Below, in pieces: positions 1 through 8,722 of a stretch of DNA of 64,000 nt. The stretch is from Chloroflexota bacterium (GTDB lineage: Bacteria > Chloroflexota > Dehalococcoidia > Lucifugimonadales > Lucifugimonadaceae). Location: the NCBI GenBank assembly GCA_009838175.1, contig VXSB01000060.1, forward strand, positions 100,022-164,021, in the 5' to 3' direction. The notes beneath the pieces are model-generated. The model was not told the DNA's origin, searched no databases, and saw only the letters and a list, made by a program, of their open reading frames with translations. Position 1 is the first letter of the stretch, and every line of letters begins with the position of its first letter. A program made the translations under genes and the position numbers.

Positions 1-3000
1 GTCGGAGAGTTCGGCTAGCTGGTTTGTGATGCGTACGGTTTCGACGCTTACGGTGCAGACGCGTTTGAGGAGATCGATGACGTGTTCCTTGTGGTCGGCG
101 AAGCGGTAGGTGTTGAAGCGTTCGCTGATGGTCGGGTCTCTGGGTTTGTGTTCTTTGTATTGGTAGAGAACCCATTCGAGTGCGGAGCGGATTCCGAGTT
201 GGTATTGCCAAGCAGAGTCGGGGATGTCGGTCAGGGTGGTCTGGTCGTCGAGGGTTATGATGTTGCGATTCTTGTCAGCACGGAGTCGAGGTTTGCCGTC
301 TGGTTTTTCATGCTCAACGCGGTTCAGGTTCCAAGGACTGACAGATTCGAAACCGATGTGGAGGTCTAATAGTTCCTGTCCTAACAGCGCCCATTCGTGG
401 AAGTTGGGATGGAGGGGTAGGCGAGGGAATTCTTGCAGTAGATCGATAGCGTAGATCTCGCGGTATTTGGGGTCGTGAAGCGCCGCGTAGGTGTATGCGA
501 AGATATCCTCGGCGCTGATCCTATCGTCGCCATAATGCTCGCAGATTTGCCTTAGGCCCCATTCGGTGATATTGCCGTCTTGATTGCCGTCGGAGTTGTA
601 ACGGTAGAGGGGTAGGCATTGAGTGTCGCCAGTTAGGTGAAAATCGGACAAGCGATCAGTGGCGAGGACGTAAAATGTCTTGCCATTAACACAGAAATTG
701 ATGACATTATTGGACTCCACTAGATTTTTACCGAACATTTGTTCATGATTTTTAGTAAGTACATCATTCATTATTGAGTCTGCGAAATGTTGCTTCACAA
801 TGAAGGGACGATACAGCGACTGAACGCGATTAGCCTCGCTGTAAATAATGCGCCTTCCGCGCCGGTACTCGTTACGCAGGTCACGACTCCACTTGATTAC
901 CGGAGAATATGAATCGTCGCTATTTTCCAAAAATCCGTTATAGACATCAGCAAAAAACAGTGCCTTGTTTCTCAAGTTGCCGACATCAAAATCGAACACC
1001 CAATCGTCACGGTTGGATTTCACCGCATTGGTGAAAAGACCGAATACCGCCTGCTCTTCATCAGAGGTCTTGGCGAACTTAGTCTCTCGGTTGGCGAGAG
1101 ACATCAAGCGTGCGAAATCAGTGTCGGACTGGTTGAGCCAATTGCTCCTTTGATCTGGGACGATGGTCTGAAAATCGATGTCGTCCAGCATGGTCTCGCT
1201 CAAATATGCCAGTTTGTCCACTGCTAGCTCCGCGTCTTCCCGGCGAGCGTAATGAATGCTGCATTTTTCGCGTTTGGCATTGACCCTCACAAAGAAACCA
1301 ATTGCTACGCCAGTTTGTATACCGAATACGTTGTGAGTCGTGCCCGCAATCTTGGGATTCCGACGAACATCCGACCCAAGGTCTAATACATACAGATCGC
1401 TAAATTCTTCCGCAGCAAGCTGGCGGAAACCGTCATCTTGTCTGGTATCGAGATATGCCCGATTCGTTATAAACGCGATGATGCCGTCGTCGTCGAGGCG
1501 ATCCGACGCCCAACGGAGGAATCGTTTGTACATATCGTACTGATGCGTCTTTTGGGCTCCACTTTGCTTTACGTACGTTTCACTGATACGCCGATCTATC
1601 TCGACGTACTCGCGGTTCGGGTTGAATTCATTCCAGTTAGTCTGACTGTCGTTGTAGGGAGGATTGCCGATGATGACACTGATAGGCTTTTCGTTCTGTT
1701 CTTGGATGCGTATCCAGTTGTCGACTGAGAGGCCGCCGAGGTTGAAAGTGCTCTGCCGAGTCACCGCTCCGCTGGTGCTGCCCGACTGCTGCCAATCCAT
1801 GTTGTCCAGCGTGTCTACGAAACAGAGATTAGGGAATTCTAGGTATTGGCCGGTCTTTTCCCTGTAGCTGTACTCGATGTTCAGGTTGGCGATGTAGTAG
1901 GGAAGGATGGCAACCTCGTTGGCGTGGATTTCGTTTAGGTATTTGTATTCGAGTTGGTCGGTTGGCAGGTAGTCGATGAGGCTAGTGATGAAGGTGCCGG
2001 TCCCTGTGGCGGGATCGAGGATCTGGACGTTTTCGTCGGCTAGAGTGCGTCTGAAGTGCTTTTGCAGCAGGTAGTCAGTGCCTCGGATGATGAAGTCAAC
2101 GATCTCGTTGGGGGTATAGACGATGCCCAGGGTATCGGCGGCGGCGGGGTTGTAGGTCTTGTAAAAGTCTTCATAGATGGCTTTGAGGAATTGCTGTTTC
2201 TCGGAGTAGTCTGCTATCTCGTCGGCGGCTCTTCCGATGACTCCGTAATAGGCGCGCAAGCGGTCAATGGCCTGGCGTCGGACATCGCCGGTAAAGAAGG
2301 TTTCCTCGAGGGTTGTGAGTTCGCGAGCGATGTTGTTTTCGCGGTGGAACTGGTCTTCGGCGAACACTCGGAGAAAGATGTCTTGGGTGAGGATGTGTTG
2401 CAGGAGCATCTCGCGGACGTCGTCTTCGGTGACGGCGGGGCTGATGCTCTGTTGGCAGAGTGCGAGAAATTCAGCGGCGCGTTGCTGGTATTCGGCGTTG
2501 TTGGCCTCGGCTTCTTCGACTGATTGGCGGAGGTTTTCGAGGACGGTGGGGAGGTCTGTTTTGAACTGTTGCTGCGCGGCGCGGAACTCCTCGATTTGGG
2601 GGAGTTCGTAGTTGAGGAATCGGAGGATAAGACGGTCGAGCTGTGCGGCGTCAGTCATGTCGACGCGCATGGTTTCTTCGCGATCTTGAATTAGAACTGC
2701 GGTCTGAGAGTCTTCGAAGAGAATGTTGTCGCGTGGGTATCCTTGGTTGAGTTTGGCTTGGATCTCGGCGTCTAAATCGTCGTGGGTGTCTTTGGCTTCC
2801 CAGTAGCCGCGGGCCATGCGGAGGGTGTCTTTGACGGTGCCGTCGGGGACGCCTCCCTGGCTCGCCAACTCGGGGATGAGTACGAGTTTCTCGCGGTGGT
2901 CAGAGCAGTACTGGGAGAGGCAGTTTTGGAATGCCGGACGGATGTTGAGTTCGTTGTCGGAACCGCCGAATTGGATGATGTCTTCGAGTTCGGTGTAGTA

Positions 3001-3027
3001 GCGGTCTATGTGGGGGTAGGTTGGCAT
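1..3027 (-). CDS. Type IIG / type ISP-like restriction-modification protein (N-terminal PD-(D/E)XK-like region plus N6-adenine DNA methylase), C-terminus beyond the window
   Basis: Frame read by reverse complement from ATG at 3027: MPTYPHIDRYYTELEDIIQFGGSDNELNIRPAF...; PDGTVKDTLRMARGYWEAKD (nuclease-like), ILDPATGTGTFI (SAM motif I), ISVIIGNPPYND (NPPY motif IV). Frame still open at base 1, so the ORF track omits it. Confidence 0.85.
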   Translation of the reverse strand, partial: MPTYPHIDRYYTELEDIIQFGGSDNELNIRPAFQNCLSQYCSDHREKLVLIPELASQGGVPDGTVKDTLRMARGYWEAKDTHDDLDAEIQAKLNQGYPRDNILFEDSQTAVLIQDREETMRVDMTDAAQLDRLILRFLNYELPQIEEFRAAQQQFKTDLPTVLENLRQSVEEAEANNAEYQQRAAEFLALCQQSISPAVTEDDVREMLLQHILTQDIFLRVFAEDQFHRENNIARELTTLEETFFTGDVRRQAIDRLRAYYGVIGRAADEIADYSEKQQFLKAIYEDFYKTYNPAAADTLGIVYTPNEIVDFIIRGTDYLLQKHFRRTLADENVQILDPATGTGTFITSLIDYLPTDQLEYKYLNEIHANEVAILPYYIANLNIEYSYREKTGQYLEFPNLCFVDTLDNMDWQQSGSTSGAVTRQSTFNLGGLSVDNWIRIQEQNEKPISVIIGNPPYNDSQTNWNEFNPNREYVEIDRRISETYVKQSGAQKTHQYDMYKRFLRWASDRLDDDGIIAFITNRAYLDTRQDDGFRQLAAEEFSDLYVLDLGSDVRRNPKIAGTTHNVFGIQTGVAIGFFVRVNAKREKCSIHYARREDAELAVDKLAYLSETMLDDIDFQTIVPDQRSNWLNQSDTDFARLMSLANRETKFAKTSDEEQAVFGLFTNAVKSNRDDWVFDFDVGNLRNKALFFADVYNGFLENSDDSYSPVIKWSRDLRNEYRRGRRIIYSEANRVQSLYRPFIVKQHFADSIMNDVLTKNHEQMFGKNLVESNNVINFCVNGKTFYVLATDRLSDFHLTGDTQCLPLYRYNSDGNQDGNITEWGLRQICEHYGDDRISAEDIFAYTYAALHDPKYREIYAIDLLQEFPRLPLHPNFHEWALLGQELLDLHIGFESVSPWNLNRVEHEKPDGKPRLRADKNRNIITLDDQTTLTDIPDSAWQYQLGIRSALEWVLYQYKEHKPRDPTISERFNTYRFADHKEHVIDLLKRVCTVSVETVRITNQLAELSD

Positions 3028-3051
3028 GGGGAGATTCTAATCTTTTAGGGT

Positions 3052-3076
3052 GGGCAGGTTTGAAACCTGCCCCTAC
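3052..3076. repeat. Palindromic repeat family B copy 1 (GGGCAGGTTTGAAACCTGCCC + CCTAC)
   Basis: Perfect inverted repeat followed by CCTAC; same architecture as 3339-3363 and 4513-4537. Confidence 0.75.
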
Positions 3077-3151
3077 AGTTGGGCGGGACTGGATGGACGT
3101 TCCGTCCGCTGAAGCGCCCGCCTTCGCGGGAATGATGGGAGCCTCCGTCAC

Positions 3152-3205
3152 GGGCATCCCCTGCGTTCGCTTCGCTCCGCGTCCCCTTACGCTTCGCGAA
3201 GGGGA
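3152..3205. repeat. Palindromic repeat family A copy 1 (gggcatcccc-[stem 1]-ccccttacgcttcgcgaagggg)
   Basis: Shared core CCCCTTACGCTTCGCGAAGGGG and leader GGGCATCCCC. Confidence 0.8.
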
Positions 3206-3234
3206 GGGAAATGGCGTGCTTTGCTTTTCTCTGG

Positions 3235-3253
3235 ATTCCGGCTTTCGCCGGAA
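3235..3253. repeat. Short palindrome ATTCCGGCtttcGCCGGAAT
   Basis: Direct inverted repeat; related palindrome near 3116-3134 (cccgccttcgcggg-aatga). Confidence 0.6.
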
Positions 3254-3277
3254 TGACGGTGTAGAGCCGTCTAAGGT

Positions 3278-3336
3278 GGGCATCCCCTGCGAGCGTCGCT
3301 GCGCTTGCTCGCGTCCCCTTACGCTTCGCGAAGGGG
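3278..3336. repeat. Palindromic repeat family A copy 2
   Basis: gggcatcccctGCGAGCgtcgctgcgcttGCTCGCgtccccttacgcttcgcgaagggg. Confidence 0.8.
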
Positions 3337-3338
3337 AC

Positions 3339-3363
3339 GGGCGACCACGAGGGTCGCCCCTAC
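3339..3363. repeat. Palindromic repeat family B copy 2 (GGGCGACCacgaGGGTCGCCCCTAC)
   Basis: Inverted repeat with terminal CCCCTAC, abutting family A copy 2. Confidence 0.7.
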
Positions 3364-3518
3364 GGCTGTATGAAACTCCTGTGTCTCGCTTCGCTAACCC
3401 CCTCTTAATCTCCCCCTGAGAGGGGGAGGGGAAGGGATTTTGCTGACGCAAATAGGGGAGGTTTTCGACTTGCGACGTCCTCCCCCTAGCCCTCTCCTGA
3501 AGGAGGGGGAATGTAGGG

Positions 3519-4361
3519 GTGTTTTATGATACTAATGTTGTGGTTAATCTGAATCAGCCGAGCGGGTTTGTGGCGTACATCGACGAGTCTGGCGATGAGG
3601 GTTTTGTTTTCAATCCGGATGGTTCGGGGAGTTCGCGCTGGTTTGTTTTGTCGGCGGTGGTTACGCGTCGGGTCAACGACTTGCAGATGGTCGAGTGTCT
3701 GAGGGATGCGCGCGATGTCTTGGGCAAGTCTCCGAAGACGCCGTTGCACTTCGCTGATTTGAAGCACGAGCAGCGAGTTCCGTACATCAGACGGGTGGGG
3801 AATTTGGATGTCCGCACAATCAACGTTGCCGTTTACAAGCCGTCGATCCGGGAAGTAGGAAAGTTCAAGGGTGAGAGGCACCTTCTCTACCGGTACCTAA
3901 CGCGGTTCTTGGTGGAGAGATTGTGTTTGTTGGTTAATCGTTCGAGGCAGGCACGTCTCGGTAGGAACAAGTCAACCGAGATAATTTTCTCGGACAGATC
4001 GAACATGTCCTACGAAGAGGTGCGGTCCTATCTACGTCGATTGATCGACATAACCGCTAACAATTCGGATGATGTCCGGGTTGATGGTTCAGTGATCGAC
4101 CCTACAAAAGTAAGGTCGGTGCAGCATTCCCAATTAGCGGGATTGCAGGTTGCGGATGCGGTGGCGACGGGAGTGCATTTTGCTCTGAGGTTGAATCGAT
4201 ACGGGGAGACCGAGGATGCTTACTTTTCGCATATCACGAAGACGCTCTACCGGCACAACGGCAAGGTTTTGGGGTACGGGATGAAGTTTTGGCCGGATAA
4301 TTACGATGCTCTGAAAAGCAAAATCCCCCAAATCGTGGATTTGGAGGATTTTTTACATTAA
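3519..4361 (+). CDS. DUF3800 domain protein
   Basis: 280 aa; VAYIDESGDEGF ... RWFVLSAVVTRR ... LHFADLKHEQRVPYI typical of DUF3800. Exact start uncertain. Confidence 0.75.
   Translation: MFYDTNVVVNLNQPSGFVAYIDESGDEGFVFNPDGSGSSRWFVLSAVVTRRVNDLQMVECLRDARDVLGKSPKTPLHFADLKHEQRVPYIRRVGNLDVRTINVAVYKPSIREVGKFKGERHLLYRYLTRFLVERLCLLVNRSRQARLGRNKSTEIIFSDRSNMSYEEVRSYLRRLIDITANNSDDVRVDGSVIDPTKVRSVQHSQLAGLQVADAVATGVHFALRLNRYGETEDAYFSHITKTLYRHNGKVLGYGMKFWPDNYDALKSKIPQIVDLEDFLH
4320..4354. terminator. Bidirectional intrinsic terminator overlapping the last codons of the DUF3800 gene
   Basis: AAAATCCCCCAAATC-GTG-GATTTGGAGGATTTTTT: 15-bp stem, 3-nt loop, T-run on + strand; weaker T-tract (GCTTTTC) on - strand. 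Confidence 0.8.
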
Positions 4362-4446
4362 GGCCCCAGGTTCCGAGGATCCCACCCGATGCTGCTCGGG
4401 CTGCCGCTCTTCACGAGCGACCTCTACATCTCCTGCGCTTGCCTTG
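4320..4446 (-). ncRNA. Candidate small structured RNA of unknown family
   Basis: Near-consensus promoter at 4453-4482 (-), GC-rich foldable body (AAGGC/GCCUU, CAGG/CCUG, GAGG/CCUC rod plus CGCUC/GAGCG and CCCGA/UCGGG hairpins), terminator hairpin 4352-4320. No matching ORF. Confidence 0.5.
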
Positions 4447-4452
4447 GTTAAT

Positions 4453-4482
4453 AGTATATTGGAACATTGGTTGTGATGTCAA
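4453..4482 (-). promoter_or_regulatory. Sigma70-type promoter TTGACA-18-TATACT driving the candidate RNA
   Basis: Complement of AGTATA (4453-4458) and TGTCAA (4477-4482). Confidence 0.65.
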
Positions 4483-4512
4483 GGGGAGGGGCCTCCGAGC
4501 TCCACGCTGCCC

Positions 4513-4537
4513 GGGCGGGTCACAGACCCGCCCCTAC
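4513..4537. repeat. Palindromic repeat family B copy 3 (GGGCGGGTCacaGACCCGCCCCTAC)
   Basis: Perfect 9-bp stem plus CTAC tail. Confidence 0.75.
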
Positions 4538-4553
4538 CGTGGCATGAAAGGGG

Positions 4554-6005
4554 CTAAACGCCGAGATGGGCTCGAAAATCGTTCAGGATTGCGTCGCGTA
4601 GTTCAACGCTTGATGTCTCGGCGTAGATGCGGAGGAGGGGTTCGGTGCCGGAGAGTCGGACTACTGCCCAGGCGTTGTTTTGGAGGTCGAGACGAACGCC
4701 GTCGCGGCGGTCTTCGGCGACAACTTCGATGCCGCCTAAAGTTGTTGGGGCTTTGCCGTTGACGGCGGTTGTGATGCGTTCGCGTTGGTCGGGTGTGAAT
4801 TCGATGTCGATGCGGCGGAAGGTGTGTGGGCCGGTGATTTCGTGGATTTCGGCTAGGAGTTCGGTGGGGGATTTACCGGACATGGCCATGCTCTCGAGGA
4901 AGAAGAGCGCGCTTAAGGGGCCGTCGCGTTCGGGGACGTGTCCGGCGAAGGCGTAGCCGCCACTCTCTTCGCCGCCGAGGACGCAGGCGTTATCAATCAT
5001 CGCGGGTCCGACGAACTTGAAGCCTACTGGTGTCCGTTGTAGTTCTACGTCGTGATGCTCGGTCAGGCGGTCCATCATGCTGCTCATCGTGATGGTGCAT
5101 GCGGCACCGCCGGACAGCTTTCGACGCGATTTCAAGTGATGGAACAGCATCGAAAAGACTTCGAGGGTGGTGACGTATACGCCGTTCTCTGCGACGACGC
5201 CTAATCGGTCAGCGTCGCCGTCGGTGGCGATGCCGACGTCGAAAGCGCCACTCTTGATCGCGGAGATCAGAGGAGCCAAATTGTCTTCAACTGGCTCTGG
5301 TTGCTTCATGCCGGGAAAGGCGGGATTGATCTCGCTCCGAATCTCAGTGACTTCGGTAGCGCCGCCTTCGAGAAGTGCGGCGACTATTCCGGCTCCGGAG
5401 CCGTGCATGGAGTCGACGGCGACGCGGATGCCCGCGGATTTGATGCGGTCGATGTCGACTAGATGCCCAAGTTGGTCTAGGTAGGGGGAGACCATGTTGG
5501 TGGTTTGGATGGGGGCCTCCGCCCGTCCTCCCCGGGCATCCCCCGCGAAAGTCGCTTCGCTCTTTCGCGCCCCCTTACGCTTCGCGAAGGGGGCGAGGAG
5601 GGATTCGATGCGTTCTACTTGATCTGGTGGGGCGCTGCCGCCGGCTTCGGATTTGACTTTGAAGCCGTTGTATTCGGGTGGGTTGTGGCTGGCGGTGATC
5701 ATGATGCCGGCGGCGGCGTTCATGGTTGTTACGGCGTAGCTGAGGGCGGGCGTTGGTAGTGGGCGGTCGGAGATTTGGACAGGGATGCCGTGGTTGGCGA
5801 TGACTTCGGCAGCGGCGCGGGCGAAGTTTTCAGATTGGAAGCGGGTATCGTAGCCAACCGCGACGCCGCGGTGTCCTTGATTGATAGCGGTTAAGTCTCT
5901 GGCAACCGCAGCAGCACAAGCGCGTACATTGGCAAAGGTGTAGTCATCGCCGATGATGGCGCGCCAACCGTCGGTTCCGAAACGAATGTCAGGTTGAGGG
6001 GGCAT
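4554..6005 (-). CDS. Phosphoglucomutase/phosphomannomutase family protein
   Basis: RFGTDGWRAIIGDDYTFANV, ITASHNPPEYNGFKVK, ATDGDADRLGVV, GGEESGGYAF, RLSGTEPLLRIYAE. Confidence 0.93.
   Translation of the reverse strand: MPPQPDIRFGTDGWRAIIGDDYTFANVRACAAAVARDLTAINQGHRGVAVGYDTRFQSENFARAAAEVIANHGIPVQISDRPLPTPALSYAVTTMNAAAGIMITASHNPPEYNGFKVKSEAGGSAPPDQVERIESLLAPFAKRKGARKSEATFAGDARGGRAEAPIQTTNMVSPYLDQLGHLVDIDRIKSAGIRVAVDSMHGSGAGIVAALLEGGATEVTEIRSEINPAFPGMKQPEPVEDNLAPLISAIKSGAFDVGIATDGDADRLGVVAENGVYVTTLEVFSMLFHHLKSRRKLSGGAACTITMSSMMDRLTEHHDVELQRTPVGFKFVGPAMIDNACVLGGEESGGYAFAGHVPERDGPLSALFFLESMAMSGKSPTELLAEIHEITGPHTFRRIDIEFTPDQRERITTAVNGKAPTTLGGIEVVAEDRRDGVRLDLQNNAWAVVRLSGTEPLLRIYAETSSVELRDAILNDFRAHLGV
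5513..5594. repeat. Palindromic repeat family A copy 3, inside the phosphohexomutase CDS
   Basis: gggcatcccccGCGAAAGtcgcttcgctCTTTCGCgcccccttacgcttcgcgaaggggg; upstream flank gggggcctccg also shared with copy 1 (gggagcctccg). Confidence 0.8.
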
Positions 6006-6061
6006 GGGGGTGTCTGAAGCGCTGATTACGCTGATTTTAGTGATGGGTTTTTGATGGTATG

Positions 6062-6135
6062 AACCCCCTGCGAGTTCCGCTACGCTTCACTCGCGTCCCC
6101 CTTTTGCTCCGCTTCGCTACGCAAAAAGGGGAGGT
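6062..6135. repeat. Palindromic repeat family A-like copy 4
   Basis: ccccctGCGAGTtccgctacgcttcACTCGCgtcccccttttgctccgcttcgctacgcaaaaagggg, directly 3' of metK. Confidence 0.65.
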
Positions 6136-7334
6136 TAAATTCCCGCGGCGGAGCGTAGAGCATCAGCTTTGTCGGTTTGTTCCCAGGGGAGGTCTAGGTC
6201 TTGGCGGCCGAAGTGGCCGAATGCGGCTACGGGTCGGTAGATGGGGCGTCGGAGGTTTAGGGATTGGATGATGCCGCTAGGGCGGAGGTCGAAGGTTTCG
6301 CCGACGAGCGTTGCAATGGCAGTATTCGGCAGTTTGCCAGTGCCTCGGGTCTCCACCATCAAAGACACGGGTTCTGCCTTGCCGATGGCGTAGGCGATCT
6401 GAACTTCGGCGCGTTTTGCCAGCCCAGACGCGACGATGTTCTTGGCGACGTATCGAGCCGCGTATGCGCCGGAGCGGTCAACTTTGGAGGGGTCTTTACC
6501 TGAAAACGCGCCGCCGCCGTGCCGAGCGCTGCCGCCGTAGGTGTCGACGATTATCTTGCGTCCGGTGAGCCCCGCGTCGCCATGCGGGCCACCCGTAACA
6601 AACCTGCCGGATGGGTTGATGAGGTACTTCGTTTCGCCATCGCGCATGTCGCTCGGAACTAGCGGGTCGATTACCTGCTCAATGAGGTCCCGCTCGATCT
6701 GTGATTGCTCAACGTCCGGCGCGTGCCAGGTGGATAAGACGATCGTGTCGATGCGCTGTGGTTCGTGATCTTCGTTGTACTCGACCGTTACTTGGCTCTT
6801 GGCGTCGGGACGCAGGTAGGGGATTCCGCCGTCGCGTCGGGCATCGCTCATGCTTTTTGTCAGACGGTGGGCCAACGAAATCGGGAGCGGCATTAATTCC
6901 GGCGTTTCGTCCACCGCGTAGCCGATCATCATGCCTTGATCGCCCGCGCCCTGCTGTGCATCGTCGGATTCCGAACTGCCGCGGTCTTCCAATGCCGTAC
7001 TTACCGCCGCGTCAATGTCGGGCGATTGGGAGTGAAGATAGACACCTATCTCACAAGTCTCGTGGTCGAATTGATACTCGGGATCGTCGTAGCCGATGCC
7101 ACGAATTGTTTCCCTCGCAACGGCTTCGAAATCTATTTTCGAGCTGGTAGTGATCTCACCGAACATCCACAACCGGTTAGTGGTGCAGGAGGTTTCGCAT
7201 GCTACTCGAGAGTTTGGGTCGCCCGCAAGCGCGGCATCGAGAACGGCATCGGACACCTGATCGCAGATCTTGTCAGGATGCCCGTCGGAAACCGACTCTG
7301 ATGTGAGCAGAAAGTTCGAACTGGATTGTGTCAT
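6135..7334 (-). CDS. metK: S-adenosylmethionine synthetase
   Basis: [82 protein letters not shown]. Confidence 0.97.
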   Translation of the reverse strand: MTQSSSNFLLTSESVSDGHPDKICDQVSDAVLDAALAGDPNSRVACETSCTTNRLWMFGEITTSSKIDFEAVARETIRGIGYDDPEYQFDHETCEIGVYLHSQSPDIDAAVSTALEDRGSSESDDAQQGAGDQGMMIGYAVDETPELMPLPISLAHRLTKSMSDARRDGGIPYLRPDAKSQVTVEYNEDHEPQRIDTIVLSTWHAPDVEQSQIERDLIEQVIDPLVPSDMRDGETKYLINPSGRFVTGGPHGDAGLTGRKIIVDTYGGSARHGGGAFSGKDPSKVDRSGAYAARYVAKNIVASGLAKRAEVQIAYAIGKAEPVSLMVETRGTGKLPNTAIATLVGETFDLRPSGIIQSLNLRRPIYRPVAAFGHFGRQDLDLPWEQTDKADALRSAAGI

Positions 7335-7434
7335 CTGATTTGTCCTACGTGTGAGACCAATCTGTGCCCCCTTTGTCCTTCGGACATTTCCCCTTGGTTT
7401 TCGGTCTCTTGGGCGGGGGAAACCTGGGGGTGTT

Positions 7435-8688
7435 TTAGGTGCCAGATTCCCATGAGTTGAGGTATTTTTCCTGCTCTGGGGTAAGGGTGTCGAAACTCAT
7501 TCCCATCGACTGCAATTTTAGCGACGCGATCTCAGTGTCGATCTCGCCTGGGAGAACGTGTACACCCGGTTCTAGGGACGCGTGGTTGGCAGCGATGTAT
7601 TCGCTTGCCAGCGCTTGGTTGGCGAAGCTCATGTCCATCACGCTTGGCGGGTGACCCTCGGCTGCCGCCAGATTGACCAGCCTACCTTCAGCAAGCAAGT
7701 TGATCCGACGACCATCCTCAAGCGTGTGCTCCTCGACGAACGGGCGGATGTAGCGCCGGGTTTCGGACATGTCCCGCAGTGCGTCCACGTTTATTTCGAC
7801 GTTGAAGTGACCAGAGTTGGCTACGACAGCGCCGGACTTCATATTCTCGAAATGATGTTTATCGATCGCATGTAGGCCGCCGGTAACCGTTAAGAAGATG
7901 TCGCCTATCTTCGAGGCTTCGTCTAACGACATGACCCGATGACCGTCCATCACGCCTTCGAGCGCACGAACTGGGTCAACTTCGCAGACGATGGTGTGAG
8001 CGCCCAGTCCACGAGCACGATCCGCGAAGCCGCGTCCGCACCAGCCGTAGCCGATGATTACGACGCTCTTGCCGGTGATGAGCATGTTCGTCGCACGGAT
8101 TATCCCGTCCAGCGTGCTTTGACCAGTGCCGTAACGGTTGTCGAACATGTGCTTGGTCATTGCATCGTTCACGGCGATGATCGGATACGCGAGCTTGCCC
8201 TCGGCGTGCAACGCCTTCAAACGGATGACGCCAGTTGTGGTCTCTTCCATTCCGCCGAGGGTGCTGTCAAGCAGCTCGCGGCGTTCGGAGTGGAGCATCG
8301 CTACCAGATCGGCACCATCGTCGATGGTCAGATGGGGTTTGGTGTCCACCGCGTCTGAAATGTGCTGGTAGTAGGTGTCGGAATCTTCGCCATTCCGGGC
8401 GAATACGGATATGCCCTCGTCGACGAGGTGCGCGGCGATGTCGTCTTGCGTTGACAGGGGATTGGACGCGCACAATGCGAGTTCAGCGCCACCTGCGACC
8501 AGTGTTTTCGCGAGATTAGAAGTTTCCGAAGTCACGTGCAGACAAGCGGCGATTCGAAGGCCTTCCAAGGGTCGAGTCTCCGCGAAACGCTGTCGGATGC
8601 CTTGAAGAACTGGCATCTGCTGATCTGCCCATTCCGATTTCAATGCGCCTTCGCGGGCGAGATTTATATCGGTGATGTCGTAATTCAT
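7435..8688 (-). CDS. ahcY: Adenosylhomocysteinase
   Basis: [76 protein letters not shown]. Confidence 0.96.
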   Translation of the reverse strand: MNYDITDINLAREGALKSEWADQQMPVLQGIRQRFAETRPLEGLRIAACLHVTSETSNLAKTLVAGGAELALCASNPLSTQDDIAAHLVDEGISVFARNGEDSDTYYQHISDAVDTKPHLTIDDGADLVAMLHSERRELLDSTLGGMEETTTGVIRLKALHAEGKLAYPIIAVNDAMTKHMFDNRYGTGQSTLDGIIRATNMLITGKSVVIIGYGWCGRGFADRARGLGAHTIVCEVDPVRALEGVMDGHRVMSLDEASKIGDIFLTVTGGLHAIDKHHFENMKSGAVVANSGHFNVEINVDALRDMSETRRYIRPFVEEHTLEDGRRINLLAEGRLVNLAAAEGHPPSVMDMSFANQALASEYIAANHASLEPGVHVLPGEIDTEIASLKLQSMGMSFDTLTPEQEKYLNSWESGT

Positions 8689-8722
8689 TGATGCTCCGAT
8701 TTGGGCTCCGATTTGATGGTGG

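Noticed and set aside
2900-3451. 183-aa and 132-aa ORFs at 2900-3451
   Set aside because: Translate the palindromic repeats (e.g. SFRRKPES, SFAKRG-type peptides); repeat-derived rather than genes.
4355-4446. T-box riboswitch (GGGUGGGAUCCUCGG resembles AGGGUGGNACCGCG) or SRP RNA for the candidate RNA
   Set aside because: No downstream aminoacyl-tRNA synthetase or amino-acid gene in the same direction, T-box motif imperfect, and no SRP domain IV tetraloop/asymmetric loop.
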